Source of the DNA: Pegoplata infirma
Lineage: Eukaryota; Arthropoda; Insecta; Diptera; Anthomyiidae
Direction of reading: 5' to 3'
DNA length: 64,000 nucleotides
NCBI GenBank assembly: GCA_963921195.1
Contig: OY992540.1
Location: 193,720,692-193,784,691 of the forward strand
Shown piece by piece: positions 51,160-61,845 of this stretch. The translations under genes were made by a program, and so were the position numbers. Below the pieces are notes generated by a model. That model had not been told where the DNA came from. It made no database searches and saw only the letters and a list, made by a program, of their open reading frames with translations. The stretch's first letter is position 1; every line of letters begins with the position of its first letter.

Positions 51160-52080
51160 ACATTTTTCGCATAGAAAATTTTCAAATTTTGAGACATTTT
51201 TTGTACAAGAAAACTCTAAAACTCTGAGCAATTTTTCGTTTAGAAAAATTCTCCGATTATAAACATTTTTCGTATAGAAAAATTCTTATATTCTGAGACA
51301 TTTTTTTTATAGAAAAACTCTGAGGTTTTAAGAAAAAGGTGTTTTCATTTTGAGACATTTTACTTATAGAAAAATTCTCCATTTCTGAAACATTTTTCGT
51401 GAAGAAAAATTCTTAGATTCTGAGTTATTTTTAGTACAGAACAACTTTCAGATTCTAAGACATTTATGGTATAGAAAAAGCTCTCAGCTTTTGAGACACT
51501 TTTCGTAAAAAAAAAATTTGAGACTCTGAGACATTTTTCGTATGGAAAATTTTGAGATTATCTGAGATATTTTTTGTATTGAAAAATTCTCAGATTCTGA
51601 AAAATTTTTCGCATTGAAAAATTCTTAGATTCTGAGATATTTCTCGTATAGTGAATTTGTCTATACGAAAAATCTCAGATTTGTATAGAAAATTTCTGAG
51701 ATCCTGAGACATTTTTGCATAGATGAATTCTCACATTTTTCGTACAGAAAAATTTATTTTAAGAAAAATATTTCAAATTGGTATAGAAAAATTTCAAGAT
51801 TCTGATATATTTTTCGTATAGATTTTTCCGATTCTGAATGATTTTTCGTAAAGAAAATACACTGATTATAAGACGTTTTTTGTATAGAGAAATTCTTTGA
51901 TTCTAAAATATTTATCGTACAGAAATAGAATGAAAACAATTATTATGATCTTTAAAAATCTCTTATCCATTTATTGAATGAGAAAATAAATAGATTCTGA
52001 GATATTTTTGTAAAGAAAAGTTCTTAAATTCACAATATTTTTTGTCAATAAAATTCTTTCAGTTTTATTTAGATATTAAA
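51160..52080. repeat. Minisatellite of GACATTTTTCGTATAGAAAA units
   Basis: About 25 diverged units of 33-40 bases made from TTCTGAGACATTTTTCGTAT and AGAAAAATTCT. It is the inverse-sense counterpart of the 16600-17900 array. Confidence 0.7.
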
Positions 52081-52921
52081 AAAAAACTTTAGTGGTATTC
52101 AGAGTCTTACTTGCCAGCCCTGACATTGGTGGCAAAAGAGAAGTACTCTTGATATATTGTTCCAGATTCAGAGTATATTTTTTGGATTTAAAAATTGTCA
52201 AATTTGATTAAACTTGGAATTACAAAAGCTTCAAATTTGTGTATACGACACAATTTTCAATGCATGTGTTCTGAAACATTACAAAAATTCCAAACCCTTT
52301 GACAAATTTCATAAAAAATCTTCGTTTTCACCATTTGTATTTCTGAAGAAATGAAAAAAAAATTATTTTAAAATATCAAAATTTTTTCCGGTGATCACAA
52401 ATATAGTCAAATGTGGCAGAGGCTTTAACTAGAGTCGAGAGAAAAGCAATTGAATAGTATTCACGATGCATAACTTACTTGGCCTGTCGAAATAACCGTT
52501 TAAAGGTGTCTTATTCACTACCGTAAAAGTTTACGAATTTAAACCCACACAAAATTTTTTTTTAATGAAAATTTTTTCAATATTTTGAAATTTTTAGAAA
52601 AAACCTTCGTTAGAATAGAGATAAAAAAAATAATACTGAGCCTTTTTTGTTAACAAACGTATATTTTGTAGTGCAAAGTCTTAAAATTTGTATATTGTCA
52701 AATCATTTTGGGGGGGTCCCGGGCCCCCAGGGCACCCCCCCTGCGTACGTGCCTGGCTCAAATGCAATACCAAACTTCTTGGGAGAACTTCCAATAAATA
52801 TGTTAAGTTTCAGTCATCTCTGTGCAATATTTTGTCCGTGATAGCATTTTCCACAGACAGACAGACAGACGGACGTCGCTAGAATGTCCTAAAATCGATC
52901 GGGCATCATGAATATATATTA

Positions 52922-53743
52922 GAGTGTCCCTTATTTTGGAAATGTTGAGACGGTACCCCCTCATTTTTTTCCTTTTGACTAAAAAATAACTCAGCAAAAA
53001 TTTTACGCCCCTACGCCTTCCCTACGCGACGGGGCCGTAAAGAGCGGGGCCTTAAAAATCATTTTTCCATACAAAGCAAAAAAATTTTTTTTTGATTTTA
53101 AATTTTTTTGTTATTAATTATAATATTACTTGGTTATCTTATTCACGACAAAAAATTTGATTTTGGTGGGATGAGGCTTTCAGTTTTAAAAAATTTTTCG
53201 AAAAAAAAAATTAGAGCTTTTGGGGTAAAAAAATATTACTCATATCTGTGACATCTTGATCGTGTATCGAAAAACATCAAAAATGCATTTTTTACCCTTT
53301 TTTAGATCACGATAAAGATGTCACAGATAGGAATAATATTTTTTTATGAAAATATATCATTAAAAGCAACAATTCAACTAAAACGGTTGCTTGTCAAAAC
53401 TAAAAAAAAATATTTTTTAAAAAATTTTTACTGTAGGACCCCAAAAGCTCTAAATTTTTTTTTTCGAAAAATTTTTTAGAACTGAAAGCCTCATCCCACC
53501 AAAATCAAATTTTTTGTCGTGAATAAGCTAACCAAGCTATATTATAATTAATAACAAAAAAATTTAAAATCAAAAAAAAAATGCTTTGTATGGAAAAATG
53601 ATTTTTAAGGCCCGCTCTTTACGGCCCCGTCGCGTAGGGAAGGCGTGGTCGTAGGGGCGTAAAATTTTTCCTGAGTTATTTTTTAGTCAAAAGGAAAAAA
53701 ATGAGGGGGTACCGTCTCAACATTTCCAAAATAAGGGACACTC
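52922..53743. mobile_element. 822-bp palindromic element
   Basis: It starts GAGTGTCCCTTATTTTGGAA and ends with the inverse, flanked by TA (and the longer TATTA on both sides). Pairing extends through GGTACCCCCTCATTTTTTTCC, CCCTACGCGACGGGGCCGTA and CGACAAAAAATTTGATTTTG to a centre near 53330 with CTGTGACATCTTGAT / ATAAAGATGTCACAG. Arms are about 400 bases. Non-coding. Confidence 0.85.
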
Positions 53744-53745
53744 TA

Positions 53746-54645
53746 TTATACACTATAAACTACAAAGTAGCAAAGTGTCCAAAACAAAATTAGTCATACC
53801 AATTCAACTCTACACGCATTGAGCATTACAAAAATTGTACTATCACTTACTTTGATCACGATTATCAAACACGATTATCTATGAGAATATCATGGTTTTA
53901 ATAAGTAAAGAAAAATAACCTCGAGCTACAATATTTCTACTCAAAATTTAAAAATAAAATATTTACAATTTTTTATTTTTAAACCCACATTTTTATTTAA
54001 CTTTCCACAATTTAAACATTTAAAAAAGCGAGTCCAATTAGTAGCATTAACTACCAAACACGTTACCCATTTTTTTTTATCCATTTTAATTTTTTTTATT
54101 ATTTTTTTTTAATATAAACTCAACAATTTACAAAAATAGAAATGTACAAGTCACACATACACAAGCCAACATAGTAAATTACAATTTGGCATATAAATGC
54201 CAAAAAATAAGGTTTCTTTTAAAACCATACCAGACAGTTTTAGTAGTAGTTGTTGATGTTGTTGCTATTATTATTGTTGTTGTTGTTCATAGTTATGGTA
54301 ACTACTTTACTCTTCTCTATTGGATTTGATATACCAATTTGCCAATTTTCCTAACACTCAAAACCACATCATACTTTAAACATCCATACAACAACTCAAA
54401 TTGAAGTAGTTTTCCAGAAAAATACTAAGCACAACACTCAAAAAAAAACGACTATTCATTCAGTCTTAGTTATGCTACCACCAAAATACACTTAGAGAAA
54501 TATATTATATATCTCCCCATACTGTGAGTTACGTGCAAAGACTTGACTAACTTCGAAACTAAACTTTGATTTTAGTTTTTGATTTAACAAAATTACACTT
54601 TTTGTTAAAAGTCACTAACATAATTTTTCTAAGTGTACAACACAC
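53746..54645. other. No gene recognised; trinucleotide repeat
   Basis: Contains a TTG/TTA-rich triplet stretch (54240-54290, GTTGTTGATGTTGTTGC). Otherwise AT-rich. Open frames here are short and not convincing. Confidence 0.4.
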
Positions 54646-55195
54646 AATAAAAAACCTTGTAAAATTACAAGAAAACTTGTAACTTTTTTTTGTTTGCTAC
54701 CTCCAATTTGACAAAAATTCCTAGTAAGTTTACAAGCTTTTTACCAATAATTTTGTAATTTAACAAGGTTTTTACCAATAAAATTGTAATTTTACAAATT
54801 TTTTAACACGATAATATTTACAAAGAGGTTTCGTAATTTTACTAGATTTTTTGCTACCTCCTATTTTACGAGAATTCCTAGTAATTTTACAAGATTTTTA
54901 CCAATAAATTTGTAATTTTACAAGATTTTTACCAATAAAATTGTAAATTTACAGTTTTTTGGCGCAATTAAAATTACAAGGAATTCTCGTGAATTTACTA
55001 GATTTGTTTGTAAAATTATCTTGGAAATTTGTAAAATTACAAAAAAAAATGTAAAATTACAAAAAAAAATTGTAAAATTACAAAAAAAAATGTGTAAATT
55101 TCGATTTGTTAAAAAACCAGGAAAACTGTCAAATATTGTTAAAATGGGATTACGAGACTTTTCGTAGTAATTTGACAATTTTTTTTTTTGTGTGA
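54646..55195. mobile_element. MITE of the TTGTAAAATTACAAG family, second copy
   Basis: The left end CACACAATAAAAAACCTTG and the right end AATTTTTTTTTTTGTGTG pair. The interior (GCTACCTCCAATTTGACAAA, CTACCTCCTATTTTACGAGA, AACTGTCAAATATTG) parallels 43969-44479 in order. It has a short extra triplication of ATGTAAAATTACAAAAAA near 55035-55085. Confidence 0.65.
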
Positions 55196-55685
55196 ACTAA
55201 CTACATACAGCCATAATAGTCTCACACAAGTAAAAGTTAAATACATTTGCATTTGGATCCTGTGTTATACTAATCATATACTTGTAAGCATACAACACCC
55301 AAACACATTCAAACAAATTTTCTAATAATAAAATCGTATCTCCATTTCCATAACTGAAATATACAAACATCTATACGTACTTTCTCATTTATACCAATAA
55401 ACATTTTTGTAGTTTAGTTGGCGCCATTATGCCACAAGCAAAGCGTAAATTTTGCATTTACAAGTAGTTTTTTTTTCTTGTTTTTTACACTCAAAAAATT
55501 TTCTAATAAAAACTTGTAATCAAAATTTTCCAATTGGTTAACTCTCTCTATAAGTCAATTTCAGCAATAAACTGTTGATGACCGGTCTTTTACTTGACTC
55601 CTGCATCAGCAAACGATTCGATATAGATTTTTATATCAAAACTATTAGCAAAACCGAGTCTGCTAAACTCAGATAAAGACTCAAT
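55196..55685. other. No gene recognised
   Basis: AT-rich, low-information sequence upstream of the LINE fragment. Confidence 0.35.
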
Positions 55686-55689
55686 AGCG

Positions 55690-58380
55690 TCTGATGAAGT
55701 CTTTTATGTCACCAATGGAGACTCTCCATCTCCATTTAATTCGAAACATCCTTATCAACTCACCAAAAGGCATTCTATAGAGCGCACTTCGTTTCATATT
55801 CTCGTAATGCTTCTGCTGGCTGCCAGTAGAACTTTTCGCAATATAATACGGTCTTATAAACCATCCGGGCATGCAAGAATCATGAGACATTGTGGTGCCA
55901 CAGTGAACATTGACTATTGCACCCCTATACCCTTGTTCGAAACCGTCTTTGTGACAAGAATTCCGGACAGGTAATTTATAAGAAGGGTCTCGAAATTCCC
56001 AAAGAGACACTTCAGGTTTTTACTGATGAAAGGCTCTCCTTTCGACTACCACATCAGTATAGCGTATTCCAGGCCGAGATCATGGCTATAAAATATGCTG
56101 TGGATTGGATAGGGTGCCAATGGATTTCATTCAGAGACATCTGTGTTTCACCGACAACCACTCGGATATTAAATCCCTGGCAGGTGTGGACATATAGGTA
56201 AAAATTGCAACTGTGTTACCGATGAATTAGCCAGGCAGGGGACGACTCTACTTTCTAATGAGATCGATCATATCCCTGGAATCCCGGTCAATGCGAGTAA
56301 GCGGTGGAGCTAAATTTCAGTGGAGTTAAATTTATGATCGCCAACGACAGATGGCGACGTGAATCCACGTATTTTAACACGAGGATGGCGTGATTGCTGG
56401 CATACAGGCAAGATCATTCAACTGCCTCGTAACCATCTACGCACAAATCATGTATGGGAATCCCCCACAATGACTCCTGCGTGGGATGTCAGGACGTGAA
56501 GGAGGAAGCGCACTTTCTTTGTCAATGTCTGACATAAGCCCATCGGAGAACCGAACATACTGGCAAACCGATACTAGCAGATTTGACATGTTTATCCGGT
56601 ATGAACGTAAATAGGATAAACTTCGGGACTCCGAGACTAGAGTATCCAAAACCCAAACCGAAAATCGGTGGACCGGTTTTATAATTTTCAAAAACCCCGC
56701 CGGTTTCGGTTTTTTTTTCAAATTCGGTTATTCGAAAAACTTGTGTTTTTAAGTCGGTTTAACCGCTTTATTTTATAAACAACCAATTTTGTGGCAAAAA
56801 GGAAAAACTGTATAGTGGTTCTTAACAATTTTTTTTTTTGAGAGCACTTTAAGATAAATATTTTTATACAAAATCACAGTTAATTGACATTTTCAATAAA
56901 AAAAATATGCTGTAGATTATTTCTACAATCATGATAGGGGTTAATATGAAGAGTAATTAAATAAAAATAACTAAACAAGATTAACATAACTCGACTTATG
57001 CACTTCTTCCTTTTTGCTACAGAGTTTATTGAAAAAATTGGCAGCGATTTTGGTCCAAAATTTTGAGCGATAGTTTGCAAAACAAAAATCGAACATCAAT
57101 TACATAGGCCAACACTTTTTTTTGACCGGGTTCTGATAGCTAATTTTGGATAATTGGGGTACGCTGATTTCAAATCTGCCTTTCGTTTTTTTGGGTCAGC
57201 TCTAGTTTTCAAGATATAGCCTCAGGAAACTTTGAAAATAGGCTATTTTTGGCATATTTGTGAGTCCATATTTACCAACACTGGTCTTGTATTAAAAAAG
57301 TGAATGACGATTTTAGGTATGTTGGATATGCTGATTCCAAAAATGCCCTTCGTTTTTTTGAGTCATCTTTAGTTTTTGAGATATTGCTAAAATAAAATTT
57401 TAAAATTCTCATTAATGCCAGAATTCGATAAAAAAAAATTTTTAGTTTCATGTTATAAGAGAGGTGCCACGCCCCTTAACCCAATCTTGCCTATATTTTC
57501 TACAAAGTTAAGCAAACAAAAATAAGCATCCTGTACTCAAATTTGTTGAAAAATATTTTTCAGGAGCCAAATAAAAGCAGTTTGTTGTTTTGGGTTACAT
57601 GGGAGGTGCCACACCCACGCCACCTACCCACACCACACATTCCTTAGAACAATTCCCAAAATCAAGTAAGCATATGATGTAAATATAAGGTCAATCACAA
57701 GAGTGGTTTGGCTGGAATGATGAAAATAATTTTTCGAAATTTACTTGCGTCATAACTCGAAAACTAAAGCTGTGGAAAAAATCGGATAACAGATTCGGAA
57801 TCAGCACACTAAACTCCATATAAATCAGTTGTCGAATGTTAGGCAAATTAAAAAAGGTAATTTTTTGTGACCCTGTGTTATCAACAAAAATCTAATTTTA
57901 TTGAAAATAATTAAAAACTCTAACACAACCAGAACTCAAAAATTGCTTTTTATTTCTAAAACCAAACGTTTTTGTATATTTTAGGTTAGGTGAAGTAAAT
58001 AAAATAATTTTGTATCTTATTTTCTTCTATTTAATTAACAAATTAAGTTTTTTTAAATAAAAATTTAATATGATATTATATAAAAACCGAAACCGGTTTT
58101 TTAAATTTTAGATTTTTCGAATAAACCGAAAACCGGTTTTTGAAAAACGGCGGTTTTTTTATTCTCTATCCGAGACTCGAGAGTTTATCCTATTTATCCC
58201 CCAAGCGATTCAGCTTGGATCCAAGAGAGGCCATTTAAGCATACATTTTTATCTCTTCCTCTCCTCTTTTTATCTTTTCTTTACCTTCTTTTAAAGGTAA
58301 CACAACGGGACCACGTTTATAGAAGGACCCATGAGATCTAACCAAAATACGGCTGCCAACTTACCTAACCTATCATTAGC
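55690..58380 (+). pseudogene. LINE 3' half (thumb/RNase H/C-terminus), split by a hAT
   Basis: Frames on the plus strand give SSPMETLHLHLIRNILI-like linker text, then VIYKKGLEIPKETLQVFTD (RNase H first aspartate) and QYSVFQAEIMAIKYAVDWI (second, Glu). DNHSDIKSLAGV (third) follows in a shifted frame, then CVTDELARQG (fourth). Beyond, LINE C-terminal text runs to 56629. After the 1,531-bp hAT the tail continues to about 58375, ending in ACCTAACCTAT. Several frameshifts and stops; inactive. Confidence 0.75.
56638..58168. mobile_element. 1,531-bp hAT-type element inside the LINE
   Basis: TAGAGTATCCAAAACCC at the left and the inverted right end TAGAGAATAAAAAAACC. Long imperfect inverted subterminal regions rich in AAACCGGTTTT and CGGTTATTCGAAAAA. 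A perfect 8-bp duplication TCCGAGAC lies at 56630-56637 and 58169-58176. Removing it restores LINE sequence GACTCCGAGACTCGAGAG. The interior has repeated TTCGTTTTTTTGGGTCA-like segments. No transposase recognised. Confidence 0.88.
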
Positions 58381-58554
58381 TTTTGTCAATTTAACAGACA
58401 TAATATTTCGAGTGTTACCATTTTGCTTCAATGGTAAAACATTTTTGTGGTTGTTTTGTTAGTAAAATTTTTTGGTTTAAACTAAACACTCGGGCAACGT
58501 TGTAATTCAATAAATTATAAAGAAATTTTCTTAGATCAGAGCTTACTTAGCCTG

Positions 58555-59285
58555 ATGTTGCCAACGGTTAAGTTCGTCTGATTGTGAGCCGAATCTTTTA
58601 TACCGTTCAATATGTAAACAAACTAAAAAAAAATTGGCAGATACGTTTTTATTGGGGGGGTGGAGGGGGCAGGGCGGTGAGTTGGAGGACTCCTTGCCCT
58701 ACGCGCTCTATGTGTACACATTAATTTTATTTTGCTCTGTTCACTTATGTATTGTAATTTTATCACTATTTAAATTATCTTCTTATCCACACCCTCAAAA
58801 GGGTCCAAGCACAGGACTTTGAACTTCTGAAAACTTGAAAGGGTTTTATTTGTTTAAAAAAAACATTAAAAAAAATTGGAGTTTTCAGAGGATGGTCTTC
58901 AAGAAGAAAAAAAAATCCACATTTTGTCCATTTCAGAACTTAACCTGCCCAGGACCATGCACACAGAAAACGAATTTAACGATTTCCAACTGAAAGTCAG
59001 TTATTGCAACAAAAAATCGGTTGGAACTTTTGTATATAGGTCGTCACAGTTGAATATCGGTAGTCACAACTCATTTTCTGCGGTCATAACTGTCTTTTAA
59101 TTGGGGCATCTAAAAAATTTGGTTGTCAAAGCCAAATATAGTAGCAGCAACGAAATTTTGAGTTCATACAACTGATGAATTCTATTGGAAACTTTTTTTT
59201 CTGTGTGTGAGATATATTCATGCCAAACTTGTGGAATATATTTTATTTTGGACTGCATTGTGGTAACTACAGACGGCTCTATATT
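58555..59285 (-). mobile_element. DINE-1-like element, copy 11, truncated at its 5' side and interrupted by a MITE
   Basis: A decayed 3' end (GAGCCGAATCTTTTATACC) is followed by interior text matching copy 6 (TTGGCAGATACGTTTTTATTGG, CATTTCAGAACTTAACCTGC, CATGCCAAACTTGTGG, TTTGGACTGCATTGTGG). It ends at the start of the GTCY tract (ACAGACGG). The core block and 5' hairpin are missing. Confidence 0.75.
58960..59207. mobile_element. 248-bp MITE (CACACAGAAAA ends) in copy 11
   Basis: CACACAGAAAACGAATTTAA at the left and TTTTTTTTCTGTGTG at the right, flanked by TG on both sides. Copy 6 reads GGACCATTAGACATAT across the site, showing the insertion point. The interior is non-coding. Confidence 0.7.
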
Positions 59286-59422
59286 GCCCTGTGATTAAAA
59301 ATGGATCATTTGATCTAAAAGTGGTATAACTGGTTAAGTTCTGTTGTGATTGCCACACATAGACTCTGAGGTCCGTTGTGATACCTACAATTCCCTGCTC
59401 TTAATCCACAGCTCCCTATGAA
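59286..59422. other. No gene recognised
   Basis: Short spacer between DINE-1 copy 11 and the LINE tail. Confidence 0.35.
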
Positions 59423-59446
59423 GGTTAGGTTAGGTTAGGTTAGGTT
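59423..59446 (-). repeat. (CCTAA)n tail at the LINE 3' end
   Basis: The plus strand reads about four and a half GGTTA units. On the LINE's own strand this is a CCTAA repeat directly after its 3' untranslated region. The LINE at 55690-58380 also ends in CCTAACC, so this is the family's tail and not telomeric DNA. Confidence 0.7.
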
Positions 59447-59610
59447 GAGAGGTTGACATAGTGTCCACAAGACCAGATCCTGATCCATAGTGATACCTCA
59501 TGAAAAGGGGTGTGTTGAAGGGGGCGGGGAGGGGGGATTGTGGTGGGGTGTTGGGCTTCTCTATACATTAATTCACGTTCTTCTGTCTTCCTGTCCCATA
59601 GCATGACTAT

Positions 59611-61842
59611 TTAAGTCCACACATGCGTCTCATCAAATTTACTCAGCTTAATATATTTTAACATCTTCCACGGGCTGATCCCTCTTAGTTCCTCCACATT
59701 CTGAAAGAAATAAGAGCCAAAACAATTAAATCGAGTGCGAGATAGTGCAGGGCACTGACAAAGATAATGGAGTGAATCTTCCACTGTCTCTTCGTCCCCG
59801 CACCATCTGCACAAGTCATCCATAATTAATCTTAACTTTTTCAAATAACATTTCAAGCCGGTGTGGCCTGTTATTATACCTACATACTTCCTTAGATCTG
59901 CCTTTTCCATATGTAAAAGCGTTTTTTGAACACGATTTTCGCCGCGAGTCCATAGAGCCTTTGTTTGGATACAGTCATGTCTGCATTCCCATCTTGAATC
60001 TTCTTGGCGTTCAAAGTTTTTCCTGATCTCCATGTAAATAGCATCCAGGCCCAGATGTACATCGGTCCTAATTGCGTTGGATGGTAGAATGGCGCCCATA
60101 CGAGCTAGCTCGTCCGCTTTTTCATTCCCTGGAATATTTTTATGACCTGGGACCCAGCACAGTCTTAAAGAGTGTTGTTCGATAAGAGCCTGAAGCTCTT
60201 GGCGACAACGGCTGACTACCCTAGATCGAATATTCCTATTTCCTAATGCCTTTAAAGCCGCTTGACTATCAATGTATATAATGATCTCACTAGAGTAGAT
60301 CGGTCTCATTGAAATGAGTCTAGCAGCCTCCGACACTGCATACAGTTCCGCCTGAAAAATATTACAGCCGTCCTGTATCCGTAAGCTATATTCAATCCCC
60401 AGTTTTTCACAGTAGACTCCACTACCTGTTCCCTGTTGCATTTTTGATCCATCAGTGTAGACCTCAATTTGATGTTCCCCGCCAGGTGGATTTTCCCAGT
60501 ATTCCCTAGATGGTATTTCAATTTGCACGCTCTCATCCCATACAGTATGGGGAGTCATATAGTCAGTCACACAGTTCTCATATCGATGATTTCGAATAAG
60601 TTTTGTGTGGCCATATTCCCGCACCCTTAGCACACGATTTTGTGCCAGCCTTAGCTGTGTCCTAAGAGCGTATTCCTGGATGTATAGGTCCAAAGATGGT
60701 AAATCCAGAATCCTACACAGTGCATGTGTAGATGTCGTCCTGCGCGCTCCAGTAATACTCAAGGCAGCTACTCTATTCACCTTGTTCAGATATGCAGCGT
60801 GTGTGGCCGTTTTTACAATAGGCCACCACACTATTGCACCATGTGCCAAAGTTGGTCTTACAATTGCCGTGAAAATCCAGTGTATGAGCTTCGGATTAAG
60901 ACCCCATGTGTTCCCAATCATTTTCTGGCATCCATACATAGCTGCATACGCCTTTTTGACTCTCTCCTTTAGATTCTCAAGCCAATTTAATTTCCTGTCA
61001 AAGATTATACCTAGGAACTTAGCACTGTCCGAAAGTGTCAGACATGTTTCCCCCATGCGCGGGAGTCGAAATTCAGCAATTTTTCTCCTTCTCGTGAAGA
61101 GGACTGTTTCTGTTTTCTGTGGATTTAAACCTAACCCGCTGGCCGTAGCCCACTTTTGGAGCGATGAGAGAGCACGCTCCATAATGTCGGATATGGTGTC
61201 CAGTGATATCCCTCTTGCCAAAATCACCAGGTCATCAGCATAAGCTATTACTCTAACTCCGTGCCTTCTGAGTTCTAGCAAGGCCTCATTTAGAACCAGA
61301 ATCCATAGGGTCGGTGAGATGACGCCACCTTGGGGAGTGCCTCTAGTTGCCATCGCTCTCACTGATGCCCCTCCAATTTCCGCCTCAATTATACGGTTCT
61401 TGAGAACTTTCATTATCCAATGATTCGCCATTGGGTCATTGCCTGACTGTGTTAACGCTTCCTCTATTGCCTGAGATTTTATGTTATTAAATGCTCCCTC
61501 AATATCCAGGAAGCATGCCAGAGTATATTCGCCATAGTTTATGGTTTCCTCGATATTCATTGCCAGCTCGTGAAGGGCTGATTCCACTGATTTACCCTTT
61601 GTGTATGCATGCTGGTTTTCAGAGAGCTCCCCTGCACTCATACTATTTCTCAAGTGGTAGTCCAGAATCCTCTCCAGTGTCTTTAGTAGGAACGATGATA
61701 GACTGATTGGTCTATAGTCCTTAGCGCTGCTGTGTTGTATCTTACCAACCTTGGGTATGAAAATAACTTTAACTTCCCTCCATCTCTTTGGTACATATGA
61801 TAGCCTAAGGCAAGATGTATAAAACTCACAAGATATCGAATT
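59611..61842 (-). CDS. LINE ORF2 fragment: reverse transcriptase + RNase H, open for 743 codons
   Basis: This is the ORF2 of a non-LTR retrotransposon, copying its RNA at the target site. Numbered from codon 61653-61651, the RT carries FLDIEGAF (48-55, first catalytic Asp), RGTPQGGVISP (104-114), AYADDL (137-142, the paired catalytic Asp) and FLGIIFDRKLNW (213-224). RNase H has TDGSK, FQAE, IDSQ and GNEKADELA, so all four acidic residues (D401, E436, D462, D514) are present. A C-terminal CCHC finger lies at about 615-632. The open frame extends 63 codons upstream of 61653 with good RT text (YVPKRWREVKVIFIPKVGK) and then meets a stop at 61843-61845. The endonuclease and the first RT motif are missing: the copy is 5'-truncated and has no proper start codon. 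RT plus RNase H fits I/LOA-type clades; exact clade unsure. Confidence 0.88.
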   Translation of the reverse strand, partial: NSISCEFYTSCLRLSYVPKRWREVKVIFIPKVGKIQHSSAKDYRPISLSSFLLKTLERILDYHLRNSMSAGELSENQHAYTKGKSVESALHELAMNIEETINYGEYTLACFLDIEGAFNNIKSQAIEEALTQSGNDPMANHWIMKVLKNRIIEAEIGGASVRAMATRGTPQGGVISPTLWILVLNEALLELRRHGVRVIAYADDLVILARGISLDTISDIMERALSSLQKWATASGLGLNPQKTETVLFTRRRKIAEFRLPRMGETCLTLSDSAKFLGIIFDRKLNWLENLKERVKKAYAAMYGCQKMIGNTWGLNPKLIHWIFTAIVRPTLAHGAIVWWPIVKTATHAAYLNKVNRVAALSITGARRTTSTHALCRILDLPSLDLYIQEYALRTQLRLAQNRVLRVREYGHTKLIRNHRYENCVTDYMTPHTVWDESVQIEIPSREYWENPPGGEHQIEVYTDGSKMQQGTGSGVYCEKLGIEYSLRIQDGCNIFQAELYAVSEAARLISMRPIYSSEIIIYIDSQAALKALGNRNIRSRVVSRCRQELQALIEQHSLRLCWVPGHKNIPGNEKADELARMGAILPSNAIRTDVHLGLDAIYMEIRKNFERQEDSRWECRHDCIQTKALWTRGENRVQKTLLHMEKADLRKYVGIITGHTGLKCYLKKLRLIMDDLCRWCGDEETVEDSLHYLCQCPALSRTRFNCFGSYFFQNVEELRGISPWKMLKYIKLSKFDETHVWT

Positions 61843-61845
61843 TTA

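Larger units (their letters stand above)
50318..52755. mobile_element. 2,438-bp hAT element (CAGGCACGTACGCAGG ends)
   Basis: Sixteen-base terminal inverted repeats CAGGCACGTACGCAGG are exact, with GGGGGGGCCC just inside. A perfect 8-bp duplication GCTCAAAT lies at 50310-50317 and 52756-52763. DINE-1 sister copies show that octamer once, proving insertion. It contains a MITE (50463-50788) and a minisatellite (51160-52080). Same family as 16285-18243. No transposase. Confidence 0.93.
49910..52921 (-). mobile_element. DINE-1-like element, copy 10, 5'-truncated and split by a hAT
   Basis: The 3' end lies at the left (minus-strand ...CACTACTTG) with the GGAGGGTATCACTA box duplicated in tandem at 49914-49946. 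The interior matches copies 3 and 5 up to GATATCGCTCAAAT, where the hAT is inserted, and resumes GCAATACCAAACTTCTTGGG. A GTCY tract of five to six units is at 52854-52876. The 5' end is lost where the 52922 palindrome begins. Confidence 0.85.

Noticed and set aside
55681..56010. 109-codon minus-strand frame
   Set aside because: Antisense shadow of the plus-strand LINE fragment, whose RNase H motifs are readable in the other direction.
56880..57080. 66-codon frame as a possible hAT transposase remnant
   Set aside because: It lies in the right kind of element but has no residues I can match to a hAT dimerisation or catalytic region.
59423..59446. Insect telomere repeat (TTAGG)n
   Set aside because: Only about 24 bases, placed exactly at the 3' end of a LINE. 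The same short tail ends another LINE in the window, and flies lack TTAGG telomeres.
60605..61243. 212-codon plus-strand frame
   Set aside because: Antisense to the RT-RNase H coding frame. It has no domain of its own.
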